Assembly (NCBI RefSeq): GCF_040537815.1
Contig: NZ_JBEWSZ010000001.1
Location: 1,550,001-1,614,000 of the forward strand
Origin: Mesorhizobium shangrilense
GTDB taxonomy: Bacteria; Pseudomonadota; Alphaproteobacteria; Rhizobiales; Rhizobiaceae
DNA: 64,000 nucleotides
Direction: 5' to 3'
The translations under genes and the position numbers were made by a program. How positions within the stretch are numbered: position 1 is the first letter of the stretch; the number at the start of each line of letters is the position of its first letter. The notes under the pieces are model-generated. The model searched no databases, was not told the DNA's origin, and worked only from the letters and a program-made list of their open reading frames with translations. Shown piece by piece: positions 37,373 through 51,023 of this stretch.

Positions 37373-37570
37373 TCAGCCCTCGTCCACGACGCGGACGAGA
37401 TGCTGGACGGCAGCGATCATGCCGCGCACGGAAGGCGTATCTTCCAGCGTGCGCTGCTTGTGCATCTTGTTGAGGCCGAGCCCGACCAGCGTCGCGCGCT
37501 GTTCCTTCGGACGGCGGATCGGCGAACCGATCTGCTCAACGGTGATGGTCTTGGTTGCTTTCTTGGCCAT
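37373..37570 (-). CDS. rpmD: 50S ribosomal protein L30
   Basis: 65 residues, the short bacterial form. [29 protein letters not shown] is the recognisable core. ATG 37570 is chosen; a TTG two codons earlier is less likely. Between rpsE and rplO with short spacers. Confidence 0.95.
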   Translation of the reverse strand: MAKKATKTITVEQIGSPIRRPKEQRATLVGLGLNKMHKQRTLEDTPSVRGMIAAVQHLVRVVDEG

Positions 37571-37594
37571 GGTCAAAATCCCTGGTCAGATCGA

Positions 37595-38158
37595 CTATTC
37601 TTCAGCCGCAACGGCGGTGCCGCGGCGGGCCTGAAGGGTCGAATACTTGATGCCACGAGCAGCAGCCACATCCTTGGGATGCATCTGGCTCTTCAGCGCG
37701 TCGAACGTGGCGCGAACCATGTTGTAAGGGTTCGACGAACCCATCGACTTGGCGACCACGTCATGCATGCCGAGCGTCTCGAAGACGGCGCGCATCGGAC
37801 CACCAGCGATGATGCCGGTACCCTGCTTGGCGGCGCGCAGCAGGACGCGACCAGCGCCCCAACGGCCTTCGACGTCGTGATGCAGCGTGCGGCCCGAGCG
37901 CAGCGGCACGAAAATCATGTCGCGCTTGGCGGATTCAGTTGCCTTGCGGATCGCTTCCGGCACTTCGCGCGCCTTGCCGTGACCAAAGCCGACGCGGCCC
38001 TTCTGGTCGCCGACGACGACGAGTGCTGCAAAACCAAAGCGACGGCCGCCCTTGACGACCTTGGCGACGCGGTTGATGTGGACGAGCTTGTCCACCATGC
38101 CATCGTCGCGCTCTTCGCGATCACGGCCGCGGCCGCCATCCCTACGTTCTTGTGCCAT
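37595..38158 (-). CDS. rpsE: 30S ribosomal protein S5
   Basis: 187 residues. An Arg/Asp/Glu-rich N-terminal extension (residues 1-20) precedes the double-stranded RNA-binding-like domain with [17 protein letters not shown] and the second domain with [13 protein letters not shown]5 helps decoding fidelity. ATG 38158 gives MAQERRDGG; the open frame upstream runs into the spacer with REP copy C. Confidence 0.96.
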   Translation of the reverse strand: MAQERRDGGRGRDREERDDGMVDKLVHINRVAKVVKGGRRFGFAALVVVGDQKGRVGFGHGKAREVPEAIRKATESAKRDMIFVPLRSGRTLHHDVEGRWGAGRVLLRAAKQGTGIIAGGPMRAVFETLGMHDVVAKSMGSSNPYNMVRATFDALKSQMHPKDVAAARGIKYSTLQARRGTAVAAEE

Positions 38159-38250
38159 ATCCTGTTCCTTGTTTTTTTCCGGAAGCACGGTTGATGATGA
38201 TAATCCGGTGCCTCTTTGGGTCACCGGGGGCGAAAATCATTTTGTCCCTT

Positions 38251-38313
38251 GCATGATCCTATCCGAAAAGTCTGCAACTTTTTGCTGTGCTGACCTTCGG
38301 TTTGGGATCATGC
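38251..38313. repeat. REP-like palindromic element, copy C, in rplR-rpsE spacer
   Basis: Perfect 9-bp outer arms GCATGATCC (38251-38259) and GGATCATGC (38305-38313) enclose CCGAAAAGT followed by CTGCA and a near-complement ACTTTTTG. It shares CCGAAAAGTCTGCAACTTTT with copy D, 500 bp away. Confidence 0.75.
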
Positions 38314-38673
38314 TTAGAAGCTAAGACCGCCTTCACGGGCAGCCTCGGCCAGCGCCTTGACGCGGCCGTGATAGATGTACGGGCCGCGGTCGAACACGAC
38401 TTCCGTGACGCCGGCCTTCGAAGCGCGCTCGGCGATCAGCTTGCCGATCGCTGCAGCGGCCGCGGTGTCGGCGCCGGTCTTGAGCGAACCCTTGAGGTCC
38501 TTCTCGAGCGTCGAAGCGGCGGCGATGGTGTGGCCCTTGGCGTCGTCGATGACCTGCACGTAGATGTTCTTCGACGTGCGGTGTACCGACAGACGCGGAC
38601 GCTCGCCGGCGACCTTCTTGATCTGACGGCGGACGCGCTGCGCGCGGCGCTGGATGGATTCCTTGGTAGCCAT
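38314..38673 (-). CDS. rplR: 50S ribosomal protein L18
   Basis: 119 residues. [20 protein letters not shown] and the C-terminal [23 protein letters not shown] match L18, which binds 5S rRNA with L5. Between rplF and rpsE; both flanking spacers contain a REP-like palindrome. Confidence 0.97.
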   Translation of the reverse strand: MATKESIQRRAQRVRRQIKKVAGERPRLSVHRTSKNIYVQVIDDAKGHTIAAASTLEKDLKGSLKTGADTAAAAAIGKLIAERASKAGVTEVVFDRGPYIYHGRVKALAEAAREGGLSF

Positions 38674-38763
38674 GATAGTTCCTTGCCTTCAAAAAACAGG
38701 GGCCGCCATATGCGGTAGGCGAAAGCGCCTCCCGCGACCGCTCCCCGCGGCGTTACGTTTCTT

Positions 38764-38808
38764 GGCTTGGTCCTTTCCGAAAAGTCTGCAACTTTTCGGG
38801 GCCAAGCC
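38764..38808. repeat. REP-like palindromic element, copy D, in rplF-rplR spacer
   Basis: Outer arms GGCTTGG (38764-38770) and CCAAGCC (38802-38808) enclose a perfect 9-bp stem CCGAAAAGT/ACTTTTCGG (38777-38785, 38791-38799) around a CTGCA loop. It ends immediately after the rplF stop codon. Confidence 0.75.
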
Positions 38809-38809
38809 A

Positions 38810-39343
38810 CTACTTCTTCTTGCCTTCCTTGCGGACGATCTTCTCGCCAGCGTACCGGACGCCTTTGCCCTTGTAAGGCTCGGGGCCGCGATATTCGCGG
38901 ATCTCAGCGGCAACCTGGCCCACCTGCTGCTTGTCGATGCCGGCTATGGTAATTTCAGTCGGCTTCGGCACGGTGATGGTGATGCCCTGCGGCGTCTCGT
39001 AGACGACGTCGTGGCTGAAGCCAAGTGCCAACTGCAGGTTCTTGCCCTGGAGTGCGGCGCGATAGCCAACGCCGGTGATCTCGAGCTTCTTCTCAAAACC
39101 GTCCTTGACGCCCTGCAGGATGTTGACGATCTGCGTGCGCGACATGCCCCACTTGGAGCGGGCGGTCTTGGTCTGGTCGCGCGGCTGAACAGCGATTTCG
39201 CTGCCTTCCATCTTGACCAGCACTTCGTCGTTCACGACGAACTTCAGCTCACCCTTGGGGCCCTTCGCCGTCACGGTCTGGCCGTTGACGGTCGCGGTCA
39301 CGCCCTGCGGCAGCGAAACGGGTTTCTTTCCAATACGAGACAT
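38810..39343 (-). CDS. rplF: 50S ribosomal protein L6
   Basis: 177 residues with two related domains. [15 protein letters not shown] starts the first; the C-terminal signature [24 protein letters not shown] is intact. L6 lies by the factor-binding site. Two hairpins separate it from rpsH upstream. Confidence 0.97.
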   Translation of the reverse strand: MSRIGKKPVSLPQGVTATVNGQTVTAKGPKGELKFVVNDEVLVKMEGSEIAVQPRDQTKTARSKWGMSRTQIVNILQGVKDGFEKKLEITGVGYRAALQGKNLQLALGFSHDVVYETPQGITITVPKPTEITIAGIDKQQVGQVAAEIREYRGPEPYKGKGVRYAGEKIVRKEGKKK

Positions 39344-39380
39344 TTTGTTGTCCTCGTCACTTCTCTTGTTTCAGGTCTCT

Positions 39381-39403
39381 GTCTTCGGGAACGATCCGAA
39401 GAC
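39381..39403 (-). other. perfect hairpin in the rpsH-rplF spacer
   Basis: GTCTTCGG and CCGAAGAC (8 bp) flank a 7-nt loop, 38 nt upstream of the rplF start. No T-tract. Confidence 0.5.
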
Positions 39404-39424
39404 CGGATTCCACTTTGCGGTGAG

Positions 39425-39448
39425 CTGCCAGATCAGAAGATCTGGCAG
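39425..39448 (-). other. hairpin straddling the rpsH stop codon
   Basis: CTGCCAGATC and GATCTGGCAG (10 bp, perfect) around an AGAA loop include the last codons and TGA stop of rpsH. With no T-tract, it is more likely a ribosome- or protein-sensitive mRNA structure than a terminator. Confidence 0.6.
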
Positions 39449-39831
39449 AGGATCTCGCCGCCGACATTCTGTTCGCGTGCTTCATGGTCGGCCATCACGC
39501 CCTTCGGTGTCGAAAGGATGGCGATGCCGAGGCCGTTGGCGACGTGCGGGATCGACTTCGCCGAGACATAGACGCGGCGGCCCGGCTTCGAAACACGGGC
39601 AATTTCACGCACGACGGGCGCGCCGTCGAAATACTTCAGCTCGATCTCGATTTCGGACTTGCCGTTGTCGAAGTCGGTCTGGCTGTAGTCGCGGATATAG
39701 CCTTCCGCCTTCAGCACGTCGAGAACGCGGGTGCGCAGGCGCGAGGCCGGCGTCGACACGCTCGACTTCTTGCGGCCATACGCGTTGCGGATGCGGGTCA
39801 GCATATCGCCGAGAGGATCGCTCAATGACAT
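39433..39831 (-). CDS. rpsH: 30S ribosomal protein S8
   Basis: 132 residues. [18 protein letters not shown] at the start and the C-terminal [26 protein letters not shown] are family signatures. S8 organises the 16S central domain and, in E. coli, represses the spc operon by binding its mRNA. Here a perfect hairpin covers its own stop codon. 12 nt downstream of rpsN. Confidence 0.97.
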   Translation of the reverse strand: MSLSDPLGDMLTRIRNAYGRKKSSVSTPASRLRTRVLDVLKAEGYIRDYSQTDFDNGKSEIEIELKYFDGAPVVREIARVSKPGRRVYVSAKSIPHVANGLGIAILSTPKGVMADHEAREQNVGGEILCQIF

Positions 39832-39843
39832 GTTATGTCCTCC

Positions 39844-40149
39844 TTACCAGCTCGACTTGACCAGGCCCGGGATCTGGCCGTTGTTGCCGAGATCACGAAG
39901 CGCGATGCGCGATACCTTGAGCTTGCGATAGTAGGCACGCGGACGGCCGGTGACTTCGCAGCGGTTGCGGATGCGGATCTTGGCCGAGTTGCGCGGCATC
40001 GCCGCAAGCTTCAACTGGGCGCGGAAGCGCTCTTCCATCGGCTTGGACTGATCCATGATGATCGCCTTGAGGGCCCCACGCTTGGCAGCGTACTGGTCCA
40101 CAAGCTTCCGGCGCCTGTTGTTCTTCTCGACTGAGCTGGTCTTTGCCAT
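39844..40149 (-). CDS. rpsN: 30S ribosomal protein S14 (zinc-independent type)
   Basis: 101 residues with a single Cys ([16 protein letters not shown]), so it is the long C-minus form lacking the CXXC zinc site. C-terminal [15 protein letters not shown] is typical. Between rplE and rpsH. Confidence 0.97.
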   Translation of the reverse strand: MAKTSSVEKNNRRRKLVDQYAAKRGALKAIIMDQSKPMEERFRAQLKLAAMPRNSAKIRIRNRCEVTGRPRAYYRKLKVSRIALRDLGNNGQIPGLVKSSW

Positions 40150-40176
40150 TTCAGATTTTTCCTTTTCTCGCTGCCG

Positions 40177-40755
40177 TTACTGGCGGAAGGGGAAGTTGAA
40201 GGCCTTGAGCAATGCCCTGGCTTCGTCGTCCGTCTTCGCAGTCGTACAAACGATGACGTCCATGCCCCAGATCTGATCAACCTTGTCGTAGTTGATCTCC
40301 GGGAACACGATGTGTTCCTTGATGCCCATGGCATAGTTGCCACGGCCATCGAAGCTCTTCGGATTCAGTCCGCGAAAGTCGCGAACGCGCGGCAGCGCGA
40401 TGTTCACGAGGCGGTCGAGGAACTCGTACATGCGTTCCTTGCGCAGCGTGACCTTGGCGCCGATCGGCATCTTCTCGCGGACCTTGAAGCCGGCGATCGA
40501 ATTGCGGGCGCGGGTGACGACGGCCTTCTGGCCGGCGATCATCGCGAGATCTTCCGCAGCGATCGAAGGCTTCTTCGAATCTGCGGTGGCTTCGCCGACG
40601 CCCATGTTCAGCACGATCTTGTCGATGCGCGGAACCTGCATCTCGTTGTCGTAGCCGAACTGCTCCAGCAGTGCCTTGCGAATGGTCTCGTTGTAGACCT
40701 TCTTGAGGCGCGGCACGTTGTTAGCAGTTGCCTGCTTGCTTTCAGCCTTAGCCAT
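40177..40755 (-). CDS. rplE: 50S ribosomal protein L5
   Basis: 192 residues, with a short extra N-terminus compared with E. coli. [16 protein letters not shown] and [24 protein letters not shown] are signatures. It binds 5S rRNA. The ATG lies 8 nt inside the rplX end, indicating coupled translation. Confidence 0.97.
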   Translation of the reverse strand: MAKAESKQATANNVPRLKKVYNETIRKALLEQFGYDNEMQVPRIDKIVLNMGVGEATADSKKPSIAAEDLAMIAGQKAVVTRARNSIAGFKVREKMPIGAKVTLRKERMYEFLDRLVNIALPRVRDFRGLNPKSFDGRGNYAMGIKEHIVFPEINYDKVDQIWGMDVIVCTTAKTDDEARALLKAFNFPFRQ

Positions 40756-41062
40756 TGATGACTTCTCCCGAGCGCTTGGCGACGCGCACCTTCTTGCCGT
40801 CCTTCTGGAAGACGAAGCCGACGCGGGTCGGCTTGCCATCCTTGGGGTCGGCCAGCGCGATGTTCGACAGCTGGATCGGCGCTTCCTTGGTGATGATCCC
40901 GCCCTCTTGGGACTGGGACTGCTTCTGGTGACGACGGATCATGTTGACGCCGCGCACCAGCGCGGTGTCTTCCTTCGGCTGAACCGAAAGGACTTCGCCC
41001 GAACGGCCCTTGTCCTTGCCGGCCAGCACGACGACCTTGTCGCCTTTTCTAATCTTTTGCAT
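40748..41062 (-). CDS. rplX: 50S ribosomal protein L24
   Basis: 104 residues. The KOW motif [23 protein letters not shown] at the N-terminus binds 23S rRNA early in assembly. It overlaps rplE by 8 nt and follows rplN after 12 nt. Confidence 0.97.
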   Translation of the reverse strand: MQKIRKGDKVVVLAGKDKGRSGEVLSVQPKEDTALVRGVNMIRRHQKQSQSQEGGIITKEAPIQLSNIALADPKDGKPTRVGFVFQKDGKKVRVAKRSGEVING

Positions 41063-41074
41063 TGGTCCGGCTCC

Positions 41075-41443
41075 TTACAGCACTTCAGGCGCGAGCGAGA
41101 TGATCTTCATGTGGTTCTTGGCGCGAAGTTCGCGCGGAACCGGTCCGAAGATACGCGTGCCGATCGGCTCTTTCTTGTTGTCGACGAGAACGGCCGCGTT
41201 CTTGTCGAAACGGATCACGCTGCCGTCCGGGCGGCGGATGTCCTTGGCCGTGCGAACCACGACCGCCTTCATCACATCGCCCTTCTTAACGCGGCCGCGC
41301 GGAATGGCTTCCTTGATCGACACCACGATGATGTCGCCCACGGAAGCGTATTTCCGCTTCGAGCCGCCCAGCACCTTGATGCACATGACACGACGGGCGC
41401 CGGAATTATCCGCGACGTCGAGGTTTGTTTGCATCTGAATCAT
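41075..41443 (-). CDS. rplN: 50S ribosomal protein L14
   Basis: 122 residues. [27 protein letters not shown] opens the protein in family fashion; [17 protein letters not shown] is also diagnostic. It marks the start of the spc gene set, 72 nt after rpsQ. Confidence 0.97.
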   Translation of the reverse strand: MIQMQTNLDVADNSGARRVMCIKVLGGSKRKYASVGDIIVVSIKEAIPRGRVKKGDVMKAVVVRTAKDIRRPDGSVIRFDKNAAVLVDNKKEPIGTRIFGPVPRELRAKNHMKIISLAPEVL

Positions 41444-41515
41444 GACTGGCCGCCTTCTTCTTTTCTAACGGGATGGGCTCATAGCCCCTCCCCGGTCTGT
41501 CCAAAATTCGTTTGT

Positions 41516-41755
41516 TTACGCCTGGTCCGAAGACACGACGATCCAGCGCTTATCCTTGGAAATCGGCTTCGATTCCTGGATGAACACCTGATCGCCAACC
41601 TTGTGGGCGTTGTTCTCGTCGTGCGCCTTGTACTTCTTGGTCATGCGCACGGTCTTCTTCATCACGGGATGCGTGAAGCGCCGTTCGACCTTGACGACAA
41701 CCGTCTTCTCGTTCTTGTCGCTGACGACGGTGCCCTGCAGAATGCGCTTTGGCAT
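41516..41755 (-). CDS. rpsQ: 30S ribosomal protein S17
   Basis: 79 residues, an OB-fold protein. [27 protein letters not shown] and KYKAHDENN are typical. Last gene of the S10 set, 11 nt after rpmC. Confidence 0.97.
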   Translation of the reverse strand: MPKRILQGTVVSDKNEKTVVVKVERRFTHPVMKKTVRMTKKYKAHDENNAHKVGDQVFIQESKPISKDKRWIVVSSDQA

Positions 41756-41766
41756 GGTTTTCGTCC

Positions 41767-41967
41767 TTAAGCCTTCTTAGCCGCGGACTTTTCCGCAGCG
41801 ATGGTCTTGATGCGCGCGATGTCCCTACGGACGATCTTCACGCGCGCGGTCTTCTCAAGCTGGCCGGTCGCCTTCTGAAAGCGCAGGTTGAACTGCTCCT
41901 TCTTCAGGCTGGCCAGGTCGTCGGTCAGCTGGTCCTGGGTCTTGGTCCGGATGTCTTCGGCTTTCAT
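41767..41967 (-). CDS. rpmC: 50S ribosomal protein L29
   Basis: 66 residues, two-helix protein near the exit tunnel that contacts SRP and trigger factor. [14 protein letters not shown] and [13 protein letters not shown] are signatures. ATG 41967 is the canonical start, inside a longer open frame. 13 nt after rplP. Confidence 0.96.
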   Translation of the reverse strand: MKAEDIRTKTQDQLTDDLASLKKEQFNLRFQKATGQLEKTARVKIVRRDIARIKTIAAEKSAAKKA

Positions 41968-41980
41968 GATCAGCCCGTCC

Positions 41981-42394
41981 TTATTCTGCGATGCGCTGCA
42001 CGAAGCGCGTCTTGACCGAGAGCTTCGCCGCGCCGAGACGCAGCGCCTCGCGGGCGGTTTCCTCGTTGACGCCGTCGATCTCGAACATGATGCGGCCCGG
42101 CTTAACGCGCGCCGCCCAATAGTCAACAGCACCCTTGCCCTTACCCATGCGGACTTCGGTCGGCTTCGAAGTGACCGGCACGTCCGGGAAAATACGGATC
42201 CAGACGCGGCCGGCACGCTTCATCTCACGAGTGATCGCGCGGCGGGCCGCCTCGATCTCGCGTGCGGTGACGCGGTTCGGCTCAAGCGCCTTCAGCCCGA
42301 AACCACCGAAATCCAGATTGGTACCGCCCTTTGCGGTGCCATGGATACGGCCCTTGAACTGCTTACGGAACTTTGTGCGCTTTGGCTGCAGCAT
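41981..42394 (-). CDS. rplP: 50S ribosomal protein L16
   Basis: 137 residues. [19 protein letters not shown] and [17 protein letters not shown] are signatures. L16 supports the A-site tRNA elbow. Between rpsC and rpmC. Confidence 0.97.
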   Translation of the reverse strand: MLQPKRTKFRKQFKGRIHGTAKGGTNLDFGGFGLKALEPNRVTAREIEAARRAITREMKRAGRVWIRIFPDVPVTSKPTEVRMGKGKGAVDYWAARVKPGRIMFEIDGVNEETAREALRLGAAKLSVKTRFVQRIAE

Positions 42395-42421
42395 CGTTCT
42401 AACTCCAAATTCCTAACTGTC

Positions 42422-43156
42422 TTAGGCGTTTTCGCGACGACGACCGCGTTCGCGATCACCACCACCACCGCCGCCGCCATGCGAATGATCGCCTTCGGTC
42501 GCGCGACGCTCCGAGGCCATCGGGTCATGCTCAAGGATCTCGCCCTTGAACACCCAGACCTTGACGCCGCAAATGCCGTAGGCGGTATGTGCTTCGGCCG
42601 TGCCGTAGTCGACATCGGCGCGCAGCGTATGCAGCGGCACGCGGCCTTCGCGATACCATTCCATGCGCGCGATTTCAGCACCGCCGAGACGGCCCGAGCA
42701 GTTGATGCGGATGCCTTCGGCACCGAGGCGCATCGCCGACTGCACCGCGCGCTTCATGGCGCGACGGAACGCGATACGGCGCTCGAGCTGCTGAGCGATC
42801 GACTGGGCAACCAGCGTCGCGTCGATTTCCGGCTTGCGCACTTCAACGATGTTGAGGTGCGTCTCGGACTTCGTCATCTCCATCAGCTTCTTGCGAAGCT
42901 TCTCGATGTCGGCGCCCTTCTTGCCGATGATCAGACCCGGGCGCGCCGCATGGATGGTGACGCGGCACTTCTTGTGCGGGCGCTCGATCACGACCTTCGA
43001 GATCGCGGCCTGCTTCAGTTCCTTCTCAAGATACTTGCGGATCTTGATGTCCTCATGCAGCAGCTTGCCGTACTCGCCAGTGTTCGCGAACCAGCGCGAA
43101 TCCCAGGTACGGTTGATGCCGAGGCGCAGACCGATCGGATTGACTTTCTGACCCAT
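42422..43156 (-). CDS. rpsC: 30S ribosomal protein S3
   Basis: 244 residues. [22 protein letters not shown], a KH domain with [15 protein letters not shown], and [21 protein letters not shown] are signatures. A 30-residue Gly/His/Arg-rich tail extends the C-terminus. The start shares one base with the rplV stop (TAATG). Confidence 0.97.
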   Translation of the reverse strand: MGQKVNPIGLRLGINRTWDSRWFANTGEYGKLLHEDIKIRKYLEKELKQAAISKVVIERPHKKCRVTIHAARPGLIIGKKGADIEKLRKKLMEMTKSETHLNIVEVRKPEIDATLVAQSIAQQLERRIAFRRAMKRAVQSAMRLGAEGIRINCSGRLGGAEIARMEWYREGRVPLHTLRADVDYGTAEAHTAYGICGVKVWVFKGEILEHDPMASERRATEGDHSHGGGGGGGDRERGRRRENA

Positions 43157-43545
43157 TATGCGGCCTCCCCTTTTTCTTCGACTTCACGAACAACGATCGT
43201 GAGGTGCGAGAACGGCTTCTCGATACGGCTGGCGCGACCACGACCACGGGCATGGAACCGCTTCATGACGATCGACTTGCCGACATAGGCTTCCGCCACG
43301 ATCAGAGCATCGACGTCGAGGTCGTGGTTGTTTTCCGCGTTGGCGATCGCCGATTCCAGAGTCTTCTTGACCGTGCCGGAAATCCGCTTGGCCGAGAATT
43401 CGAGATCGGAAAGCGCTGTCGCGACCTTCTTGCCGCGGATCAGCGCGGCAACGAGGTTCAGCTTCTGCGGGCTGATACGGATCGTGCGCAATACGGCGCG
43501 CGCTTCGTTATCAGCAAGCCTGCGCGGAGCTTTGGCCTTGCCCAT
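43156..43545 (-). CDS. rplV: 50S ribosomal protein L22
   Basis: 129 residues. The long beta-hairpin [20 protein letters not shown] reaches into the exit tunnel and is intact at the macrolide-resistance region. Overlaps rpsC by one base and follows rpsS after 2 nt. Confidence 0.97.
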   Translation of the reverse strand: MGKAKAPRRLADNEARAVLRTIRISPQKLNLVAALIRGKKVATALSDLEFSAKRISGTVKKTLESAIANAENNHDLDVDALIVAEAYVGKSIVMKRFHARGRGRASRIEKPFSHLTIVVREVEEKGEAA

Positions 43546-43547
43546 GA

Positions 43548-43826
43548 TTATTTCCTCTTCGCCTTCTTATCCGCGCCGTGACCGTAATAGGTCCGGGTCG
43601 GAGCGAATTCACCGAACTTGTGACCGACCATGTCCTCGTTCACCGAGACGGGAACATGCTTCTGGCCGTTATAGACACCGAAGGTGAAGCCGACGAACTG
43701 CGGCAGGATGGTGGAGCGACGGCTCCACATCTTGATCACCTCATTGCGACCACCTTCACGAACCTTGTCCACCTTCTTGAGAAGGTAGCCGTCGATGAAG
43801 GGGCCTTTCCAAATAGAACGAGTCAC
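43548..43826 (-). CDS. rpsS: 30S ribosomal protein S19
   Basis: 92 residues. [16 protein letters not shown] and [27 protein letters not shown] are signatures. It lies in the 30S head, near the A site, with S13. Between rplB and rplV. Confidence 0.97.
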   Translation of the reverse strand: MTRSIWKGPFIDGYLLKKVDKVREGGRNEVIKMWSRRSTILPQFVGFTFGVYNGQKHVPVSVNEDMVGHKFGEFAPTRTYYGHGADKKAKRK

Positions 43827-43842
43827 TTGGCGTTACCTCTTC

Positions 43843-44676
43843 TTAGCTCTTGCGCTGATGGCGCGAGCGCAGGATGAACTTGTCGGTCGCCTTGTTGGAC
43901 CGCGTCTTCTTGCCCTTGGTCGGCTTGCCCCACGGGGAAACCGGATGGCGACCACCGGAGGTGCGGCCTTCGCCGCCGCCGTGCGGGTGGTCAACCGGGT
44001 TCATGGTCACACCGCGATTGTGCGGGCGCTTGCCGCGCCAGACAGTGCGGCCGGCCTTGCCGTCGTTGATGTTGCCGTGGTCCGGGTTGGATACGGCACC
44101 GACGGTGGCCATGCAGGAACCGTGAACGACACGCTGCTCACCCGAGTTCAGGCGCAGGATCGCCATGCCCTGGTCGCGACCCACCAGCTGGCCGTAGCCG
44201 CCCGCCGAGCGCGCAACCTGGGCGCCCTTGCCCGGCTTCAGCTCGATGTTGTGGACGATCGTGCCGACCGGCATCGACGCCAGCGGCATCGCGTTGCCCG
44301 GCTTCACGTCGACTGCTTCGCCGGCCACGATCTTGTCGCCGGGAGCGAGGCGCTGCGGGGCGATGATGTAGGACAGCTCGCCATCGTCATACTTGATCAG
44401 CGCGATGAAGGCGGTGCGGTTCGGATCGTATTCGATACGCTCGACCGTGCCGACGACGTCGAACTTGCGACGCTTGAAGTCGATGATGCGGTACGAACGC
44501 TTGTGACCGCCGCCGATGAAGCGGGCCGTGATGCGGCCGTGGTTGTTGCGGCCACCCGACTTGGTCAGGCCTTCGGTCAGACCCTTGACGGGCTTGCCCT
44601 TGTAGAGGCCCGAGCGGTCGACGATGACCAGCTGGCGGGTGCTCGGCGTTACCGGGTTGAATTTTTTCAGTGCCAT
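43843..44676 (-). CDS. rplB: 50S ribosomal protein L2
   Basis: 277 residues. The C-terminal [13 protein letters not shown] includes the conserved His close to the peptidyl transferase centre, and the tail [17 protein letters not shown] is basic. L2 is needed for subunit joining and peptide bond formation. Between rplW and rpsS. Confidence 0.98.
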   Translation of the reverse strand: MALKKFNPVTPSTRQLVIVDRSGLYKGKPVKGLTEGLTKSGGRNNHGRITARFIGGGHKRSYRIIDFKRRKFDVVGTVERIEYDPNRTAFIALIKYDDGELSYIIAPQRLAPGDKIVAGEAVDVKPGNAMPLASMPVGTIVHNIELKPGKGAQVARSAGGYGQLVGRDQGMAILRLNSGEQRVVHGSCMATVGAVSNPDHGNINDGKAGRTVWRGKRPHNRGVTMNPVDHPHGGGEGRTSGGRHPVSPWGKPTKGKKTRSNKATDKFILRSRHQRKS

Positions 44677-44699
44677 TGTTGTTGTCCTCGCGGCCTTGC

Positions 44700-44993
44700 T
44701 CAGAGACCCGTCGCGACGTCGATCGACTGACCATCGGCCAGCGTCACAATCGCCTTCTTGACGTCGCTCTGGCGGCCAACCGTGCCACGGAAGCGCTTGA
44801 TCTTGCCCTTGCGGACAAGCGTGTTCACGGCCATCACCTTGACGCCGAACAGCGCTTCGACGGCGGCCTTGATTTCCGGCTTCGACGCCTTCTTGGCGAC
44901 GTTGAAGACGACCTGGTTCTGCTCGGAGGCCATGGTCGACTTTTCAGTGATCGCCGGCGAGACGATCACGTCGTAGTGACGAAGGTCGGTCAT
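44700..44993 (-). CDS. rplW: 50S ribosomal protein L23
   Basis: 97 residues. [19 protein letters not shown] and the [14 protein letters not shown] tail are typical. It is the docking site for trigger factor and SRP at the exit tunnel. The start overlaps the rplD stop by 4 nt (ATGA). Confidence 0.97.
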   Translation of the reverse strand: MTDLRHYDVIVSPAITEKSTMASEQNQVVFNVAKKASKPEIKAAVEALFGVKVMAVNTLVRKGKIKRFRGTVGRQSDVKKAIVTLADGQSIDVATGL

Positions 44994-45610
44994 TTAAAGC
45001 GCTCCTCGAGAGCCTCGACGGCGGCCTTCGAAAGGACCAGCGTGCCGCGACGCAGAATGTCGTAGACGTTGATGCCCTGGATGGGCAGCACGTCGATGTT
45101 CGGGATGTTCGTGGCCGCCAGCTTGAAATTCTTGTCAAGCTCGGCGCCGCCGATCACCAGGGCGTTGGTCAGGCCCAGCGTCGCGAAATTCGCGATCAGC
45201 GCCTTCGTCTTGGCCTCGGTCAGCTTCAGCTCATCGATGATGATGATCGAGGCGCTCTTGGCCTTGGCCGAGAGAGCATGCTTGAGACCGAGAGCCCGCA
45301 CCTTCTTCGGCAGCTCATGTTCGTGGCTGCGAACGACCGGGCCGTGGGCCTTGCCGCCGCCGCGGAACTGCGGAGCGCGTGCCGAATGGTGACGGGCGCG
45401 GCCCGTACCCTTCTGCTTGTACATCTTGGCGCCGGTGCGGGCGATTTCAGCGCGCCCCTTGGCCTTGTGCGTACCCTGCTGCCGCTTGGCAAGCTGCCAG
45501 CGCACGACGCGCTGCAGAATGTCTTCACGCGGGTCCAGGCCGAAAATCTCCTCGGAGAGTTCCACCTTGCCGGCGTCCTTGCCACCAAGCGTTGTGATCT
45601 TGAGATCCAT
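44990..45610 (-). CDS. rplD: 50S ribosomal protein L4
   Basis: 206 residues. The tunnel loop [26 protein letters not shown] is intact. In E. coli L4 also represses the S10 operon; whether it does so here is unknown. The start shares one base with the rplC stop (TAATG). Confidence 0.97.
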   Translation of the reverse strand: MDLKITTLGGKDAGKVELSEEIFGLDPREDILQRVVRWQLAKRQQGTHKAKGRAEIARTGAKMYKQKGTGRARHHSARAPQFRGGGKAHGPVVRSHEHELPKKVRALGLKHALSAKAKSASIIIIDELKLTEAKTKALIANFATLGLTNALVIGGAELDKNFKLAATNIPNIDVLPIQGINVYDILRRGTLVLSKAAVEALEERFK

Positions 45611-46323
45611 TATTCCGCTCCCTCTGTGGCCGGAGCCTCATTCTTCGTAGCGGCGCGGATCGCGGCGGGCTTCGGCGCATTGGCCGGCAGTGCCACCTTG
45701 GCCGCGTCGCGGACCAGGATCCAGGCGCCCTTGGAACCCGGAACCGCACCGCGGATCAGGATCAGGCCGCGATCGGCGTCGGTCGAGACGATCTCGACAT
45801 TCTGCGTGGTGACGCGGGTGTCGCCCATGTGGCCAGCCATATGCTTGCCCTTGAACACCTTGCCCGGGTCCTGGCGCTGGCCGGTCGAACCGTGCGTACG
45901 GTGCGAGACCGAGTTACCGTGGGTCGCACGGCCACCACCCATGTGGTGACGCTTGATGACACCCTGGAAACCCTTACCAATCGTCGTGCCCGTTACGTCG
46001 ACCTTCTGGCCGGCAACGAAGTGGTCGACGGTGATCTCGGCGCCGACATCGATCATGTTGTCGGCGGAGACGCGGAACTCGGCAACCTTCGCCTTCGGCT
46101 CGACGGAAGCGGTCGCGAAATGGCCGCGCATCGCCTTCGACGTATTCTTCACCTTGGCAAGGCCAACGCCGAGCTGAACGGCGGTATAGCCATTCTTCTC
46201 CTGCGTGCGCTGCGCCACGACCTGGCAGTTCTCCATCTGGAGAACGGTGACGGGAACATGTTCCCCGGCATCATTATAGATGCGGGTCATTCCCACCTTC
46301 TTTGCAATCACACCTGAACGCAT
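45610..46323 (-). CDS. rplC: 50S ribosomal protein L3
   Basis: 237 residues. [18 protein letters not shown] opens it; [28 protein letters not shown] carries the Gln that PrmB methylates in E. coli. An Ala/Pro-rich tail (last 20 residues) extends it. ATG 46323 is canonical. Between rpsJ and rplD. Confidence 0.97.
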   Translation of the reverse strand: MRSGVIAKKVGMTRIYNDAGEHVPVTVLQMENCQVVAQRTQEKNGYTAVQLGVGLAKVKNTSKAMRGHFATASVEPKAKVAEFRVSADNMIDVGAEITVDHFVAGQKVDVTGTTIGKGFQGVIKRHHMGGGRATHGNSVSHRTHGSTGQRQDPGKVFKGKHMAGHMGDTRVTTQNVEIVSTDADRGLILIRGAVPGSKGAWILVRDAAKVALPANAPKPAAIRAATKNEAPATEGAE

Positions 46324-46380
46324 CGGTTCAATTCCTTTAGAGTTCCGGGCCAGGGGCACCGCCCCTTCCTCGCTCTTTCC

Positions 46381-46689
46381 TTAAAGCTTGATCTCGACGT
46401 CGACACCGGCGGCCAGATCGAGCTTCATCAAAGCATCGACCGTCTGCGGGGTCGGATCGACGATGTCGAGCAGACGCTTGTGCGTGCGCATCTCGAACTG
46501 CTCGCGGCTCTTCTTGTCGACGTGAGGCGACCGGTTGACCGTGAACTTTTCGATCCGCGTCGGCAGCGGAATGGGGCCGCGGACGTTTGCGCCGGTGCGC
46601 TTGGCCGTCGATACGATTTCCCGTGTCGAGGCGTCGAGCACCCGGTGATCAAACGCCTTCAGGCGGATGCGGATATTCTGTCCGTTCAT
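46381..46689 (-). CDS. rpsJ: 30S ribosomal protein S10 (NusE)
   Basis: 102 residues. [19 protein letters not shown] and [33 protein letters not shown] are signatures. Besides the ribosome it joins NusB in antitermination. First gene of the S10 set, 69 nt after tuf across a hairpin. Confidence 0.97.
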   Translation of the reverse strand: MNGQNIRIRLKAFDHRVLDASTREIVSTAKRTGANVRGPIPLPTRIEKFTVNRSPHVDKKSREQFEMRTHKRLLDIVDPTPQTVDALMKLDLAAGVDVEIKL

Positions 46690-46714
46690 GCGTCACTTCC
46701 TTGTTCTGGCGCGG

Positions 46715-46737
46715 CGCGGGCATATCCTGCGCCCGCG
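46715..46737 (-). other. perfect hairpin in the tuf-rpsJ spacer
   Basis: CGCGGGC and GCCCGCG (7 bp) with a 9-nt loop lie between the tuf stop and the rpsJ ribosome site, without T-tract. It may mark partial attenuation or mRNA cleavage between the str and S10 sections. Confidence 0.5.
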
Positions 46738-46758
46738 ACAGATCGGTTTAAGTCCAAA

Positions 46759-47934
<1,176 letters not shown>

Positions 47935-48000
47935 GTGATCTCTCCATTCCTGCCAGCCCGTGCGGGCCTTGAATTAAGTTATTGGTGCAACTCTCTCGAG

Positions 48001-50091
<2,091 letters not shown>

Positions 50092-50120
50092 CGTAGCTGC
50101 CTCTCAGTCTCGTTCGCGCT

Positions 50121-50603
<483 letters not shown>

Positions 50604-50651
50604 TCAATCTCGTAGCCTTGCGCAGGAAAGAAGCGCGAAGGCCGGAAAATC

Positions 50652-51023
50652 TTACTTCGGACGCTTGGCGCCGTACTTCGAACGGCGCTGCTTGCGGTTC
50701 TTCACGCCCTGCGTGTCGAGCACGCCGCGAATGATGTGGTAGCGAACGCCCGGAAGATCCTTCACGCGGCCGCCACGGATCATCACCACGGAGTGCTCCT
50801 GAAGGTTGTGACCTTCGCCGGGGATGTAACCGATCACCTCAAAACCATTGGTCAGGCGGATCTTGGCCACCTTGCGAAGCGCCGAGTTCGGCTTCTTCGG
50901 CGTCGTGGTGTAGACGCGCGTGCAGACGCCCCGCTTCTGCGGGTTCTGCTGCATGGCCGGGACCTTGTTGCGCTTCACCGGCGCAATGCGCGGCTTGCGG
51001 ATCAGCTGGTTGACGGTAGGCAT
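50652..51023 (-). CDS. rpsL: 30S ribosomal protein S12
   Basis: 123 residues. PKKPNS (Lys43) and GRVKDLPG (Lys88, with the Asp at 89 that is methylthiolated in many bacteria) are wild type at the main streptomycin-resistance positions. S12 monitors decoding. It is the first gene of the long ribosomal cluster; promoters should lie in the 474-bp spacer upstream. Confidence 0.98.
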   Translation of the reverse strand: MPTVNQLIRKPRIAPVKRNKVPAMQQNPQKRGVCTRVYTTTPKKPNSALRKVAKIRLTNGFEVIGYIPGEGHNLQEHSVVMIRGGRVKDLPGVRYHIIRGVLDTQGVKNRKQRRSKYGAKRPK

